DNA from: Megachile rotundata
Lineage: Eukaryota; Arthropoda; Insecta; Hymenoptera; Megachilidae
Length of the DNA stretch: 64,000 bases
Direction of reading: 5' to 3'
Assembly: GCF_050947335.1 (NCBI RefSeq)
Contig: NW_027473343.1
Span: forward strand, 434,001-498,000
Positions 1-15,878 of the stretch are shown here, piece by piece. The stretch's first letter is position 1. Each line of letters opens with the position of its first letter. The translations under genes and the position numbers were made by a program. The notes beneath the pieces are model-generated. The model was not told where the DNA came from. It saw only the letters and a list, made by a program, of their open reading frames with translations, and searched no databases.

Positions 1-1925
1 CAATCTCCCAAATACAATCTCCCAAATACAATCATACAATCACAGTCATACAATCACAATCATACTATCACAATCATACAATCACAATCATACAATCGCA
101 ATCATACAATCGCAATCACACAATCACAATCATACAATCACAATCATACAATCACAGTCATATAATCACAGTCATACAATCACAATCATACAGTCACAAT
201 CATACAATCACAGACATACAATCACAATCTTACAATCACAATCATACAATCACAATAATACAATCACAGTCATACAATCACAGTCATACAATCACAGTCA
301 TACAATCACAATCATACTATCACAATCATACAATCACAATCATACATTCAAAGTCATACATTCGAAGTCATGCAATCACAATCATACAATCACAATCATG
401 CAATCACAATCATACAATCACAATCATACTATCGCAATCATACAATCGCAATCATACCATCACAATCATACAGTCACAACCATACAATCATAATCATACA
501 ATCACAATCATACAATCATAATCATACAATCACAATCATACAATCACAATCATACAATCACAATCATGCAATCACAATCGTACAATCACAATCGTACAAT
601 CACAATCGCACAATCACAATCGCACAATCACAATCATACAATCACAGTCATACAATCACAATCATACAATCACAATCATACTGTCACAATCATACAGTCA
701 CAACCATACAATCATAATCATACAATCGCAATCATACAATCACAATCATACTATCGCAATCATACAATCACAATCATACAATCACAATCATACAATCACA
801 GTCATACAATCACAGTCATACAATCACAATCATACTATCACAATCATACAGTCACAATCATACAATCACAATCATACAATCACAATCATACTATCGCAAT
901 CATACAATCGCAATCATACCATCACAATCATACAGTCACAACCATACAATCATAATCATACAATCACAATCATACAATCATAATCATACAATCACAATCA
1001 TACAATCGCAATCATACAATCACAATCATACAATCACAATCATACTATCGCAATCATACAATCACAATCATACAATCACAATCATACAATCACAATCATA
1101 CAATTACAATCATACAATCACAATCATACAATCGCAATCATACAATCACAATCATACAATCACAATCATACTATCGCAATCATACAATCACAATCATACA
1201 ATCACAATCATACAATCACAATCATACAATTACAATCATACAATCACAATCATACAATCACAATCATGCAATCACAATCATACAATCACAATCATACAAT
1301 CGCAATCCTACAATTACAATCTCCAAAATACAATCTCCCAAATACAATCATACAATCACAATCATACAATCATAATCATACAATCACAATCATACAATCA
1401 CAATCATACAATCACAGTTATACAATCACAATCTTACAATCACAATCATACTATCACAATCATACAATCACAATCATACAATCACAATCATACTATCACA
1501 ATCATACAATCACAATCATACAATCACAATCATACAATCACAGTCATACAATCACAATCCTACAATCACTATCATACTATCACAATCATACAATCACAAT
1601 CATACAATCACAATCATACAATCACAATCATACAATCACAATCATACATACAAAATCATGCAATCTCAATCATGCAATCACAATCATGCAATCACAATCA
1701 TACAATCATAATCATACAATGACAATCATACAATCATAATCATACAATCACAATCATACAATCACAATCATACAATCACAATCATACAATCACAATCATA
1801 CAATCACAATCATACAATCACAAAAATACAATCATAATCATACAATCACAATCATACAATCGCAATCATACAATCACAATCATACAATCATAATCATAGA
1901 ATCACAATCATACGATCGCAATCAT
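1..1925 (+). repeat. Left array segment, mixed variant monomers
   Basis: No gene is visible. It holds 14-bp units rich in CGCAATC, CTATCGC, CAGTCAT and CATAATC variants. The TTCAAAG/TTCGAAG variant pair near 340-370 and the following run of CGTACAA and CGCACAA units reappear near 16,040-16,400, so 1-960 is an older relative of 15,850-16,700 with small indels (offsets about 15,696-15,752). The block with ACAATCTCCAAAAT at 1,310-1,350 is one of many copies of the composite block seen across the window. Confidence 0.85.
1003..1254 (+). repeat. 126-bp local tandem duplication
   Basis: Nine monomers, marked by a CTATCGC unit (1,045 and 1,171) and a CAATTACAATC unit, are repeated directly at an offset of 126 bases (9 x 14). 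The two copies look the same by eye. It is the smallest clear multi-unit duplication I found. Confidence 0.75.
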
Positions 1926-3465
1926 ACAATCACAATCATACCATCACAATCATATAGTCACAATCATACAATCATAATCATACAATTACAATCATACATC
2001 ACAATCATACAATCACAATCATGCAATCGCAATCATACAACTACAATCTCCCAAATACAATCTCCCAAATACAATCATACAATCACAGTCATACAATCAC
2101 AATCATACTATCACAATCATACAATCACAATCATACAATCGCAAACATACAATCGCAATCACACAATCACAATCATACAATCACAATCATACAGTCACAA
2201 TCATACATTCGCAATCATGCAATCGCAATCATATAATTACAATCTCCAAAATACAATCTCCCAAATACAATCATACAATCACAATCATACAATCATAATC
2301 ATACAATCACAATCATACTATCACAATCATACAATCCGAATCATACAATCACAATCATACAATAATAATCATACAATCACAATCATACAATCACAGTCAT
2401 ACAATCACAATCTTACAATCACAATCATACTATCACAATCATACAATCATAATCATACAATCACAATCATACAATCACAATCGTACAATCACAATCGTAC
2501 AATCACAATCGCACAATCACAATCATACAATCACAGTCATACTATCACAATCATACAATCACAATCATACGATCGCAATCATACAATCACAATCATACCA
2601 TCACAATCATACAATCACAATCATACAATCATAATCATACACTTACAATCATACATCACAATCATACAATCACAATCATACAGTCACAATCATACAATCA
2701 CAATCATACAATGACAATCATTCTATCGCAATCATACAATCACAATCATACCATCACAATCATACAATCACAATCATACAATCACAATCATACAACCACA
2801 ATCAGACAATCACAATCATACAATCACAATCATACAATCACAATCATGCCATCACAATCATACGATCACAATCATACAATCACAATCATACAATCACAAT
2901 CATACAATCACAATCATACAACCACAATCATACAATCACAATCATGCAATCACAATCATACAATCGCAATCATACAATCACAATCATACTATCACAGTCA
3001 TACAATCACAGTCATACAATCACAATCATACAATCACAATCATACAGTCACAATCATACAATCACAATCATACAATCACAATCATACAATCACAATCATA
3101 CAACCACAATCAGACAATCACAGTCATACAATCGCAATCATACAATCACAATCATACCATCACAATCATACAATCACAGTCATACAATCACAGTCATACA
3201 ATCACAATCATACAATCACAATCACACAGTCACAATCATACAATCACAATCATACAATCACAATCATTCTATCGCAATCATACAATCACAATCATACCAT
3301 CACAATCATACAATCACAACCATACAATCACAATCATGCCATCACAATCATACGATCACAATCGTACAATCACAATCATACCATCACAATCATACGATCA
3401 CAATCATACAAACACAATCATACAATCACAATCATACAATCACAATCATGCAATCACAATCATAC
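1925..3465 (+). repeat. Block A, copy 1 (paralogous to 17,158-18,698)
   Basis: This block matches 17,158-18,698 at a constant offset of 15,233 bases with only scattered substitutions, for example TACTATC near 2,540 against TACAATC in the other copy. It carries the CATATAATTAC landmark at 2,230, the ACAATCCGAATC and CAATAATAATC units, and later TACGATC, ACAACCAC and CATGCCATC variants. The match continues beyond 3,465 at a different offset (see 3,728-4,690). Confidence 0.85.
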
Positions 3466-3544
3466 AATCACAATCATACAATCACAATCATACAATCACA
3501 GTCATACAATCACAATCTTACAATCACAATCATACAATCACAAT

Positions 3545-6168
3545 CATACAATCACAATCATACAAACACAATCATACAATCACAATCATACAATCACAAT
3601 CATGCAATCACAATCATACAATCGCAATCATACAATCACAATCATACTATCACAATCATACAAACACAATCATACAATCACAATCATACAATCACAATCA
3701 TACAATCACAATCATACAACCACAATCAGACAATCACAATCATACAATCACAATCATACAACCACAGTCATATAATCACAGTCATACAATCACAATCATA
3801 CTATCACTATCATACAATCACAATCATACAATCACAGTCATACAATCGCAATCATACAATCACAATCATACCATCACAATCATACAATCACAGTCATACA
3901 ATCACAGTCATACAATCACAATCATACAATCACAATCATACAGTCACAATCATACAATCACAATCATACAATCACAATCATTCTATCGCAATCATACAAT
4001 CACAATCATACCATCACAATCATACAATCACAACCATACAATCATAATCATACAATCACAATAATACAATCATAAGCATACAATCACAAGCATACAATCG
4101 CAATCATACACCCACAATAAGACAATTACAATCAAAATCATACAATCGCAATCTTACGATCACAATCATTCAATCACAATCATACAATCACAATCATACA
4201 ATAACAATCATACAATCACAATCATACAATCACAATCATACAATCACAATCATACAATCACAATCATACCATCACAATCATACGATCACAATCATACAAT
4301 CACAATCATACCATCACAATCATACAATCACAGTCATACAATCACAGTCATACGATCACAATCATACAAACACATCCATACAATCACAATCATACAATCA
4401 CAATCATGCAATCACAATCATACAATCGCAATCATACAATCACAATCATACTATCACAATCATAAAATCACAATCATGCAATCACAATCATGCAATCATA
4501 ATCAGACAATGACAATCATACAATCACAATCATACAATCACAATCATACAATCACAATCATACATCACAATCATACAATCACAATCGTACAATCGCAATC
4601 ATACAACTACCATCTCCCAAATACAATCATACAATCACAATCATACAATCACAATCATACAATCACAATCATACTATCACAATCATACAATCACAATCAT
4701 ACAATCGCAATCATACAATCACAATCATACTATCACAATCATAAAATCACAATCATGCAATCACAATCATGCAATCATAATCAGACAATGACAATCATAC
4801 AATCACAATCATACAATCACAATCATACAATCACAATCATACATCACAATCATACAATCACAATCGTGCAGTCACAATCGTACAATCATAATCATACATT
4901 GACAATCATACAATCACAATCATACAATCCCAGTCATACAATCACAATCTTACAATCACAATCATACTATCACAATCAAACAATCACAATCATACTATCA
5001 CAATCATACAATCACAGTCATACAATCACAGTCATACAATCACAATCATACTATCACAATCATACAGTCACAATCATACAATCACAATCATACAATCACA
5101 ATCACACTATCGCAATCATACAATCGCAATCATACCATCACAATCATACTATCGCAATCATACAATCACAATCATACAATCACAATAATACAATCACAAT
5201 CATACAATTACAATCATACAATCACAATCATACAATCACAATCATACAATCACAATCATACAATCACAATCATACAATCACAATCATACAATCACAATCA
5301 TACAATCACAATCATACAATCACAATCATGCAATCACAATCATGTCATCACAATCATACAATCACAATCATACAATCGCAATCCTACAATTACAATCTCC
5401 AAAATACAATCTCCCAAATACAATCATACAATCACAATCATACAATCATAATCATACAATCACAATCATACAATCACAATCATACAATCACAGTCATACA
5501 ATGACAATCTTACAATCACAATCATACTATCACAATCATACAATCACAATCATACAATCACAATCATACAATCACAATCATACTATCACAATCATACAAT
5601 CACAATCATACAATCACAATCATACAATCACAGTCATACAATCACAATCCTACAATCACTATCATACTATCACAATCATACAATCACAATCATACAATCA
5701 TAATCATACAATCACAATCATACAATCACAATCATACATACGAAATCATGCAATCTCAATCATACAATCACAATCATGCAATCACAATCATACAATCATA
5801 ATCATACAATGACAATCATACAATCATAATCATACAATCAGAATCATACAATCACAATCATACATCACAATCATACAATCACAATCATACAATCACAATC
5901 ATACAATCACAAAAATACAATCATAATCATAGAATCACAATCATACGATCGCAATCATACAATCACAATCATACCATCACAATCATACAATCGCGAACAT
6001 ACAATTACAATCTCCCAAATACAATCATACAATCACAATCATGCAATCACAATCATACAATCACAATCATACAATCGCAACCATACAATCACAATCATAC
6101 TATCACAATCATAAAATCACAATCATGCAATCACAATCATACAATCATAATCAGACAATGACAATCAT
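3545..6168 (+). repeat. 2,621-bp higher-order unit, copy 1
   Basis: The first of two head-to-tail copies at a constant offset of 2,621 bases. Marker variants that shift exactly by 2,621 include TACAAACACAATC at 3,561/6,182 and TCGCGA at 5,991/8,612. The copy begins just after ordinary monomers near 3,545 and ends where copy 2 begins. The conceptual translations of matching stretches are identical over several hundred residues, so the copies are near-identical at the DNA level. Inside are two related sub-blocks (4,476 and 4,760) carrying the TAAAATC and CATACATCAC units. Confidence 0.9.
3728..4690 (+). repeat. Continuation of block A, copy 1, at a second offset
   Basis: This stretch matches 18,695-19,660 at offset 14,967. 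Compared with the 15,233 offset on its left, the 18-kb copy lacks 266 bases (19 x 14) that are present here at about 3,465-3,728, or this copy has gained them. The join falls at a CAGACAATC variant unit present in both copies. It overlaps the first 2,621-bp unit, so the two duplications are nested or sequential. Confidence 0.78.
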
Positions 6169-8795
6169 ACAATCACAATCATACAAACACAATCATACAA
6201 TCACAATCATACAATCACAATCATGCAATCACAATCATACAATCGCAATCATACAATCACAATCATACTATCACAATCATACAAACACAATCATACAATC
6301 ACAATCATACAATCACAATCATACAATCACAATCATACAACCACAATCAGACAATCACAATCATACAATCACAATCATACAACCACAGTCATATAATCAC
6401 AGTCATACAATCACAATCATACTATCACTATCATACAATCACAATCATACAATCACAGTCATACAATCGCAATCATACAATCACAATCATACCATCACAA
6501 TCATACAATCACAGTCATACAATCACAGTCATACAATCACAATCATACAATCACAATCATACAGTCACAATCATACAATCACAATCATACAATCACAATC
6601 ATTCTATCGCAATCATACAATCACAATCATACCATCACAATCATACAATCACAACCATACAATCATAATCATACAATCACAATAATACAATCATAAGCAT
6701 ACAATCACAAGCATACAATCGCAATCATACACCCACAATAAGACAATTACAATCAAAATCATACAATCGCAATCTTACGATCACAATCATTCAATCACAA
6801 TCATACAATCACAATCATACAATAACAATCATACAATCACAATCATACAATCACAATCATACAATCACAATCATACAATCACAATCATACCATCACAATC
6901 ATACGATCACAATCATACAATCACAATCATACCATCACAATCATACAATCACAGTCATACAATCACAGTCATACGATCACAATCATACAAACACATCCAT
7001 ACAATCACAATCATACAATCACAATCATGCAATCACAATCATACAATCGCAATCATACAATCACAATCATACTATCACAATCATAAAATCACAATCATGC
7101 AATCACAATCATGCAATCATAATCAGACAATGACAATCATACAATCACAATCATACAATCACAATCATACAATCACAATCATACATCACAATCATACAAT
7201 CACAATCGTACAATCGCAATCATACAACTACCATCTCCCAAATACAATCATACAATCACAATCATACAATCACAATCATACAATCACAATCATACTATCA
7301 CAATCATACAATCACAATCATACAATCGCAATCATACAATCACAATCATACTATCACAATCATAAAATCACAATCATGCAATCACAATCATGCAATCATA
7401 ATCAGACAATGACAATCATACAATCACAATCATACAATCACAATCATACAATCACAATCATACATCACAATCATACAATCACAATCGTGCAGTCACAATC
7501 GTACAATCATAATCATACATTGACAATCATACAATCACAATCATACAATCCCAGTCATACAATCACAATCTTACAATCACAATCATACTATCACAATCAA
7601 ACAATCACAATCATACTATCACAATCATACAATCACAGTCATACAATCACAGTCATACAATCACAATCATACTATCACAATCATACAGTCACAATCATAC
7701 AATCACAATCATACAATCACAATCACACTATCGCAATCATACAATCGCAATCATACCATCACAATCATACTATCGCAATCATACAATCACAATCATACAA
7801 TCACAATAATACAATCACAATCATACAATTACAATCATACAATCACAATCATACAATCACAATCATACAATCACAATCATACAATCACAATCATACAATC
7901 ACAATCATACAATCACAATCATACAATCACAATCATACAATCACAATCATGCAATCACAATCATGTCATCACAATCATACAATCACAATCATACAATCGC
8001 AATCCTACAATTACAATCTCCAAAATACAATCTCCCAAATACAATCATACAATCACAATCATACAATCATAATCATACAATCACAATCATACAATCACAA
8101 TCATACAATCACAGTCATACAATGACAATCTTACAATCACAATCATACTATCACAATCATACAATCACAATCATACAATCACAATCATACAATCACAATC
8201 ATACTATCACAATCATACAATCACAATCATACAATCACAATCATACAATCACAGTCATACAATCACAATCCTACAATCACTATCATACTATCACAATCAT
8301 ACAATCACAATCATACAATCATAATCATACAATCACAATCATACAATCACAATCATACATACGAAATCATGCAATCTCAATCATACAATCACAATCATGC
8401 AATCACAATCATACAATCATAATCATACAATGACAATCATACAATCATAATCATACAATCAGAATCATACAATCACAATCATACATCACAATCATACAAT
8501 CACAATCATACAATCACAATCATACAATCACAAAAATACAATCATAATCATAGAATCACAATCATACGATCGCAATCATACAATCACAATCATACCATCA
8601 CAATCATACAATCGCGAACATACAATTACAATCTCCCAAATACAATCATACAATCACAATCATGCAATCACAATCATACAATCACAATCATACAATCGCA
8701 ACCATACAATCACAATCATACTATCACAATCATAAAATCACAATCATGCAATCACAATCATACAATCATAATCAGACAATGACAATCATACAATC
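6168..8795 (+). repeat. 2,621-bp higher-order unit, copy 2
   Basis: The second head-to-tail copy of the unit starting near 3,545. Spot checks of rare units (TGTCATCAC at 5,343/7,964; CATACATACGAAATC at about 5,736/8,357; AATCAGAATC at 5,838/8,459) all hold the same spacing. On the right the match stops near 8,795, where this copy has CGCAATCAG while the end of copy 1 continues with TACAAACAC. That is what a simple tandem duplication of one segment predicts. Confidence 0.9.
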
Positions 8796-9015
8796 ACAAT
8801 CATACAATCGCAATCAGACAATCACAATCACACAATCACAATCATACAATCACAATCGTACAATCATAATCATACAATCACAATCATCCAACCACAATCT
8901 TACAATCACAATCATACTATCACCATCATACAATCACAATCATACAATCACAATCATACAATCACAATCATACAATCACAATCATACAATCACAATCATA
9001 CAATCACAATCATAC
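8488..9015 (+). repeat. 854-bp-offset duplication, copy 1
   Basis: It matches 9,342-9,869 at offset 854. Shared markers are CACAAAAATAC, CATAGAATC, CGATCG, the TCGCGA unit (8,612/9,466), ACAACCAC-like TCCAACCAC and CAGACAATC. One visible difference is CACCATC here near 8,924 against CACAATC in copy 2. Confidence 0.82.
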
Positions 9016-9341
9016 AATCACAATCATACATACAAAATCATGCAATCTCAATCATACAATCACAATCGTGCAGTCACAATCGTACAATCATAATCATACA
9101 TTGACAATCATACAATCACAATCATACAATCCCAGTCATACAATCACAATCTTACAATCACAATCATACTATCACAATCAAACAATCACAATCATACTAT
9201 CACAATCATACAATCACAGTCATACAATCACAGTCATACAATCACAATCATACTATCACAATCATACAGTCACAATCATACAATCACAATCATACAATCA
9301 GAATCACACTATCGCAATCATACAATCGCAATCATACCATC
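9016..9341 (+). repeat. Spacer between the 854-offset copies
   Basis: No gene is visible. Units in order include CATACATACAAAATC, CGTGCAGTC, TACATTGAC, ATCCCAGTC, ATCAAACAATC and CAGTCAT variants. The same order is seen at 4,870-5,130 and 7,490-7,750, so this stretch derives from the 2.6-kb unit family. Confidence 0.75.
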
Positions 9342-9869
9342 ACAATCATACAATCACAATCATACAATCACAATCATACAATCACAAAAATACAATCATA
9401 ATCATAGAATCACAATCATACGATCGCAATCATACAATCACAATCATACCATCACAATCATACAATCGCGAACATACAATTACAATCTCCCAAATACAAT
9501 CATACAATCACAATCATGCAATCACAATCATACAATCACAATCATACAATCGCAACCATACAATCACAATCATACTATCACAATCATAAAATCACAATCA
9601 TGCAATCACAATCATACAATCATAATCAGACAATGACAATCATACAATCACAATCATACAATCGCAATCAGACAATCACAATCACACAATCACAATCATA
9701 CAATCACAATCGTACAATCATAATCATACAATCACAATCATCCAACCACAATCTTACAATCACAATCATACTATCACAATCATACAATCACAATCATACA
9801 ATCACAATCATACAATCACAATCATACAATCACAATCATACAATCACAATCATACAATCACAATCATAC
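9342..9869 (+). repeat. 854-bp-offset duplication, copy 2
   Basis: The second copy of 8,488-9,015. It runs into a longer stretch of near-perfect consensus monomers (about 9,775-9,920), so its right edge is blurred. Confidence 0.8.
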
Positions 9870-11220
9870 AATCACAATCATACAATCACAATCATACAAT
9901 CACAATCATACAATCACAATCATGCAATCACAATCATGCAATCACAATCATACAATCACAATCATACAATCGCAATCCTACAATTACAATCTCCAAAATA
10001 CAATCTCCCAAATACAATCATACAATCACAATCATACAATCATAATCATACAATCACAATCATACAATCACAATCATACAATCACAGTCATACAATGACA
10101 ATCTTACAATCACAATCATACTATCACAATCATACAATCACAATCATACAATCACAATCATACAATCACAATCATACTATCACAATCATACAATCACAAT
10201 CATACAATCACAATCATACAATCACAGTCATACAATCACAATCCTACAATCACTATCATACTATCACAATCATACAATCACAATCATACAATCACAATCA
10301 TACAATCACAATCATACAATCACAATCATACATACGAAATCATGCAATCTCAATCATACAATCACAATCATGCAATCACAATCATACAATCATAATCATA
10401 CAATGACAATCATACAATCATAATCATACAATCAGAATCATACAATCACAATCATACATCACAATCATACAATCACAATCATACAATCACAATCATACAA
10501 TCACAAAAATACAATCATAATCATAGAATCACAATCATACGATCGCAATCATACAATCACAATCATACCATCACAATCATATAGTCACAATCATACAATC
10601 ATAATCATACAATTACAATCATACATCACAATCATACAATCACAATCATACAATCGCAATCATACAACTACAATCTCCCAAATACAATCATACAATCACA
10701 GTCATACAATCACAATCATACTATCACAATCATACAATCACAATCATACAATCGCAATCATACAATCGCAATCACACAATCACAATCATACAATCACAAT
10801 CATACAGTCACAATCATACAATCGCAATCATGCAATCGCAAACATATAATTACAATCTCCAAAATACAATCTCCCAAATACAATCATACAATCACAATCA
10901 TACAATCACAATCATACAATCACAATCATACAATCACAATCATACTATCACAATCATACAATCCGAATCATACAATCACAATCATACAATAATAATCATA
11001 TAATCACAATCATACAATCACAGTCATACAATCACAATCTTACAATCACAATCATACTATCACAATCATACAATCGTAATCATACAATCACAATCATACA
11101 ATCACAATCGTACAACCACAATCGTACAATCACAATCGCACAATCACAATCATACAATCACAGTCATACAATCACAATCATACAATCACAATCATACGAT
11201 CGCAATCATACAATCACAAT
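9870..11220 (+). repeat. Array segment with one composite landmark
   Basis: No gene is visible. 9,920-10,590 follows the same order of rare units as 7,940-8,600 (ACAATCTCCAAAAT, TACAATGAC, CATACATACGAAATC, AATCAGAATC, CACAAAAATAC, CGATCG). The CATATAATTAC landmark follows at 10,844 with a private change (GCAAACATAT), then ACAATCCGAATC and CAATAATAATC. Confidence 0.8.
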
Positions 11221-13270
11221 CATACAATCACAATCATACAATCGCAATCCTACAATTACAATCTCCAAAATACAAACTCCCAAATACAATCATACAATCA
11301 CAATCATACAATCATAATCATACAATCACAATCATACAATCACAATCATACAATCACAGTCATACAATGACAATCTTACAATCACAATCATACTATCACA
11401 ATCATACAATCACAATCATACAATCACAATCATACAATCACAGTCATACAATCACAATCCTACAATCACTATCATACTATCACAATCATACAATCACAAT
11501 CATACAATCACAATCATACAATCACAATCATACAATCACAATCATACAATCACAATCATACATACGAAATCATGCAATCTCAATCATACAATCACAATCA
11601 CGCAATCACAATCATACAATCATAATCATACAATGACAATCATACAATCATAATCATACAATCACAATCATACAATCACAATCATACATCACAATCATAC
11701 AATCACACTCATACAATCGCAATCATACAATTACAATCTCCCAAATACAATCTCCCAAATACAATCATACAATCACAATCATACAATCAAAATCATACAA
11801 ACACAATCATACAATCACAATCATACAATCGCAATCATACACCCACAATCAGACAATTACAATCATACAATCACAATCATACATCACAATCATACAGTCA
11901 CAATCATACAATCACAATCATACTATCGCAATCATACAATCGCAATCATACCATCACAATCATACAGTCACAACCATACAATCATAATCATACAATCACA
12001 ATCATACAATCATAATCATACAATCACAATCATACTATCGCAATCATACAATCACAATCATACAATCACAATCATACTATCGCAATCATACAATCACAAT
12101 CATACAATCACAATCATACATTCAAAGTCATGCAATCACAATCATACAATCACAATCATGCAATCACAATCGTACAATCACAATCGTACAATCACAATCG
12201 CACAATCACAATCGCACAATCACAATCATACAATCACAGTCATACATTCACAATCATACAATCACAATCATACTATCACAATCATACAATCACAATCATA
12301 CAATCACAATCATACAATCAATATCATACAATCACAATCATACAATCACAATCATGCAATCACAATCATACAATCGCTTTCATACAATCGCAATCATACA
12401 ATCACAATCATAGAATCACAATCGTACAATCACAATCGCACAATCACAATCATACAATCACAGTCATACAATCACAATCATACAATCACAATCATACGAT
12501 CGCAATCATACAATCACAATCATACCATCACAATCATACAATCACAATCATACAATCACAATCATACAATCACAATCATACAATCACAATCATACAATCA
12601 CAATCATACAATCACAATCATGCAATCACAATCATACAATCACAATCATACAATCACAATCATACAATCGCAATCCTACAATTACAATCTCCAAAATACA
12701 AACTCCCAAATACAATCATACAATCACAATCATACAATCATAATCATACAATCACAATCATACAATCACAATCATACAATCACAGTCATACAATGACAAT
12801 CTTACAATCACAATCATACTATCACAATCATACAATCACAATCATACAATCACAATCATACAATCACAGTCATACAATCACAATCCTACAATCACTATCA
12901 TACTATCACAATCATACAATCACAATCATACAATCACAATCATACAATCACAATCATACATACGAAATCATGCAATCTCAATCATACAATCACAATCACG
13001 CAATCACAATCATACAATCATAATCATACAATGACAATCATACAATCATAATCATACAATCACAATCATACAATCACAATCATACATCACAATCATACAA
13101 TCACACTCATACAATCGCAATCATACAATTACAATCTCCCAAATACAATCTCCCAAATACAATCATACAATCACAATCATACAATCAAAATCATACAATC
13201 ACAATCATACAATCACAATCATACAATCGCAATCATACACCCACAATCAGACAATTACAATCAAAATCAT
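11220..13270 (+). repeat. Pair of related segments at 1,398-1,426 bp offset
   Basis: The unit ACAAACTCCCAAAT, a variant of the more common ACAATCTCCCAAAT, occurs near 11,270 and again near 12,700 (offset 1,426). CACACTC near 11,705 recurs at 13,104 (offset 1,398), so the copies differ by about two monomers. Between them, 12,110-12,400 carries a TTCAAAG unit, CGTACAA and CGCACAA runs, an ATCAATATC unit and the rare CGCTTTCATAC unit near 12,374. Confidence 0.78.
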
Positions 13271-13384
13271 ACAATAGCAATCTTACGATCACAATCATTC
13301 AATCACAATCATACAATCACAATCATACAATAACAATCATACAATCACAATCATACAATCACAATCATACAATCACAATCATAC

Positions 13385-13844
13385 AATCACAATCATACAA
13401 TCACAATCATACAATCACAATCATACCATAACAATCATACCATCACAATCATACGATCACAATCATACAATCACAATCATACCATCACAATCATACAATC
13501 ACAGTCATACAATCACAGTCATACGATCACAATCATACAAACACAATCATACAATCACAATCATACAATCACAATCATGCAATCACAATCATACAATCGC
13601 AATCATACAATCACAATCATACAATCACAATCATACAATCACAATCATACCATAACAATCATACCATCACAATCATACGATCACAATCATACAATCACAA
13701 TCATACCATCACAATCATACAATCACAGTCATACAATCACAGTCATACGATCACAATCATACAAACACAATCATACAATCACAATCATACAATCACAATC
13801 ATGCAATCACAATCATACAATCGCAATCATACAATCACAATCAT
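13385..13844 (+). repeat. 224-bp tandem duplication
   Basis: The rare unit CATAACAATC occurs at 13,427 and 13,651, an offset of 224 bases (16 x 14). Flanking CATACGATC, CAGTCAT, TACAAACAC and CATGCAATC units keep the same order in both copies. The copies are about 13,385-13,620 and 13,609-13,844. Confidence 0.82.
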
Positions 13845-14520
13845 ACTATCACAATCATAAAATCACAATCATGCAATCACAATCATACAATCATAATCAG
13901 ACAATGACAATCATACAATCACAATCATACAATCACAATCATACAATCACAATCATACATCACAATCATACAGTCACAATCATACAATCACAATCATACT
14001 ATCGCAATCATACAATCGCAATCATACCATCACAATCATACAGTCACAACCATACAATCATAATCATACAATCACAATCATACAATCATAATCATACAAT
14101 CACAATCATACTATCGCAATCGTACAATCACAATCATACAATCACAATCATACTATCGCAATCATACAATCACAATCATACAATCACAATCATACATTCA
14201 AAGTCATGCAATCACAATCATACAATCACAATCATGCAATCACAATCGTACAATCACAATCGTACAATCACAATCGCACAATCACAATCGCACAATCACA
14301 ATCATACAATCACAGTCATACAATCACAATCATACAATCACAATCATACTATCACAATCATACAATCACAATCATACAATCACAATCATACAATCAATAT
14401 CATACAATCACAATCATACAATCACAATCATGCAATCACAATCATACAATCGCTTTCATACAATCGCAATCATACAATCACAATCATACAATCACAATCG
14501 TACAATCACAATCAAACAAT
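13845..14520 (+). repeat. Array segment with CGCTTTC and TTCAAAG marker units
   Basis: No gene is visible. It holds a TTCAAAG unit near 14,195, CGTACAA and CGCACAA runs, ATCAATATC near 14,395 and CGCTTTCATAC near 14,453. The same order occurs at 12,110-12,400, 27,300-27,580 and 28,130-28,400. Confidence 0.78.
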
Positions 14521-15878
14521 CACAATCATACAATCACAATCATACAATCACAATCATACAATCACAATCATACAATCACAAAAATACAATCATAATCATA
14601 CAATCACAATCATACGATCACAATCATACAATCACAAAAATACAATCATAATCATACAATCACAATCATACAATCGCAATCATACAATCACAATCATACA
14701 ATCATAATCATAGAATCACAATCATACGATCGCAATCATACAATCACAATCATACCATCACAATCATATAGTCACAATCATACAATCATAATCATACAAT
14801 TACAATCATACATCACAATCATACAATCACAATCATAAAATCGCAATCATACAACTACAATCTCCCAAATACAATCTCCCAAATACAATCATACAATCAC
14901 AGTCATACAATCACAATCATACTATCACAATCATACAATCACAATCATACAATCGCAATCATACAATCGCAATCACACAATCACAATCATACAATCACAA
15001 TCATACAGTCACAATCATACGTTCGCAATCATGCAATCGCAATCATATAATTACAATCTCCAAAATACAATCTCCCAAATACAATCATACAACCACAATC
15101 AGACAATCACAATCATACAATCACAATCATACAATCACAGTCATATAATCACAGTCATACAATCACAGTCATACAATCACAATCATACTATCACAATCAT
15201 ACAATCACAATCATACAATCACAATCATACAATCACAATCGTACAATCACAATCATACAATCACAATCATACAATCACAATCATACAATCACAAAAATAC
15301 AATCATAATCATACAATCACAATCATACGATCACAATCATACAATCACAAAAATACAATCATAATCATACAATCACAATCATACAATCGCAATCATACAA
15401 TCACAATCATACAATCATAATCATAGAATCACAATCATACGATCGCAATCATACAATCACAATCATACCATCACAATCATATAGTCACAATCATACAATC
15501 ATAATCATACAATTACAATCATACATCACAATCATACAATCACAATCATAAAATCGCAATCATACAACTACAATCTCCCAAATACAATCTCCCAAATACA
15601 ATCATACAATCACAGTCATACAATCACAATCATACTATCACAATCATACAATCACAATCATACAATCGCAATCATACAATCGCAATCACACAATCACAAT
15701 CATACAATCACAATCATACAGTCACAATCATACATTCGCAATCATGCAATCGCAATCATATAATTACAATCTCCAAAATACAATCTCCCAAATACAATCA
15801 TACAACCACAATCAGACAATCACAATCATACAATCACAATCATACAATCACAGTCATATAATCACAGTCATACAATCA
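14520..15878 (+). repeat. 713-bp tandem duplication
   Basis: Two copies at offset 713, about 14,520-15,165 and 15,233-15,878. Each carries two CACAAAAATAC units, CATAGAATC, CGATCG, CATATAGTC, a 13-base CATACATCAC unit, ACAACTAC with two ACAATCTCCCAAAT units, and the CATATAATTAC landmark (15,045/15,758). A difference is TACGTTC near 15,020 against TACATTC near 15,733. The offset is one less than 51 x 14, as expected if each copy holds one 13-base unit. Confidence 0.85.

Noticed and set aside
360..380. CATGCAAT units as C/EBP-ATF-type regulatory sites
   Set aside because: The match is partial (the leading TG is replaced by TC) and the unit is a common single-base variant found throughout the array without any gene context.
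3770..3780. TATAAT-like strings (CATATAATC, CATATAATTAC) as promoter elements
   Set aside because: They arise by one substitution in an AT-rich unit, recur many times with the blocks, and have no gene downstream.
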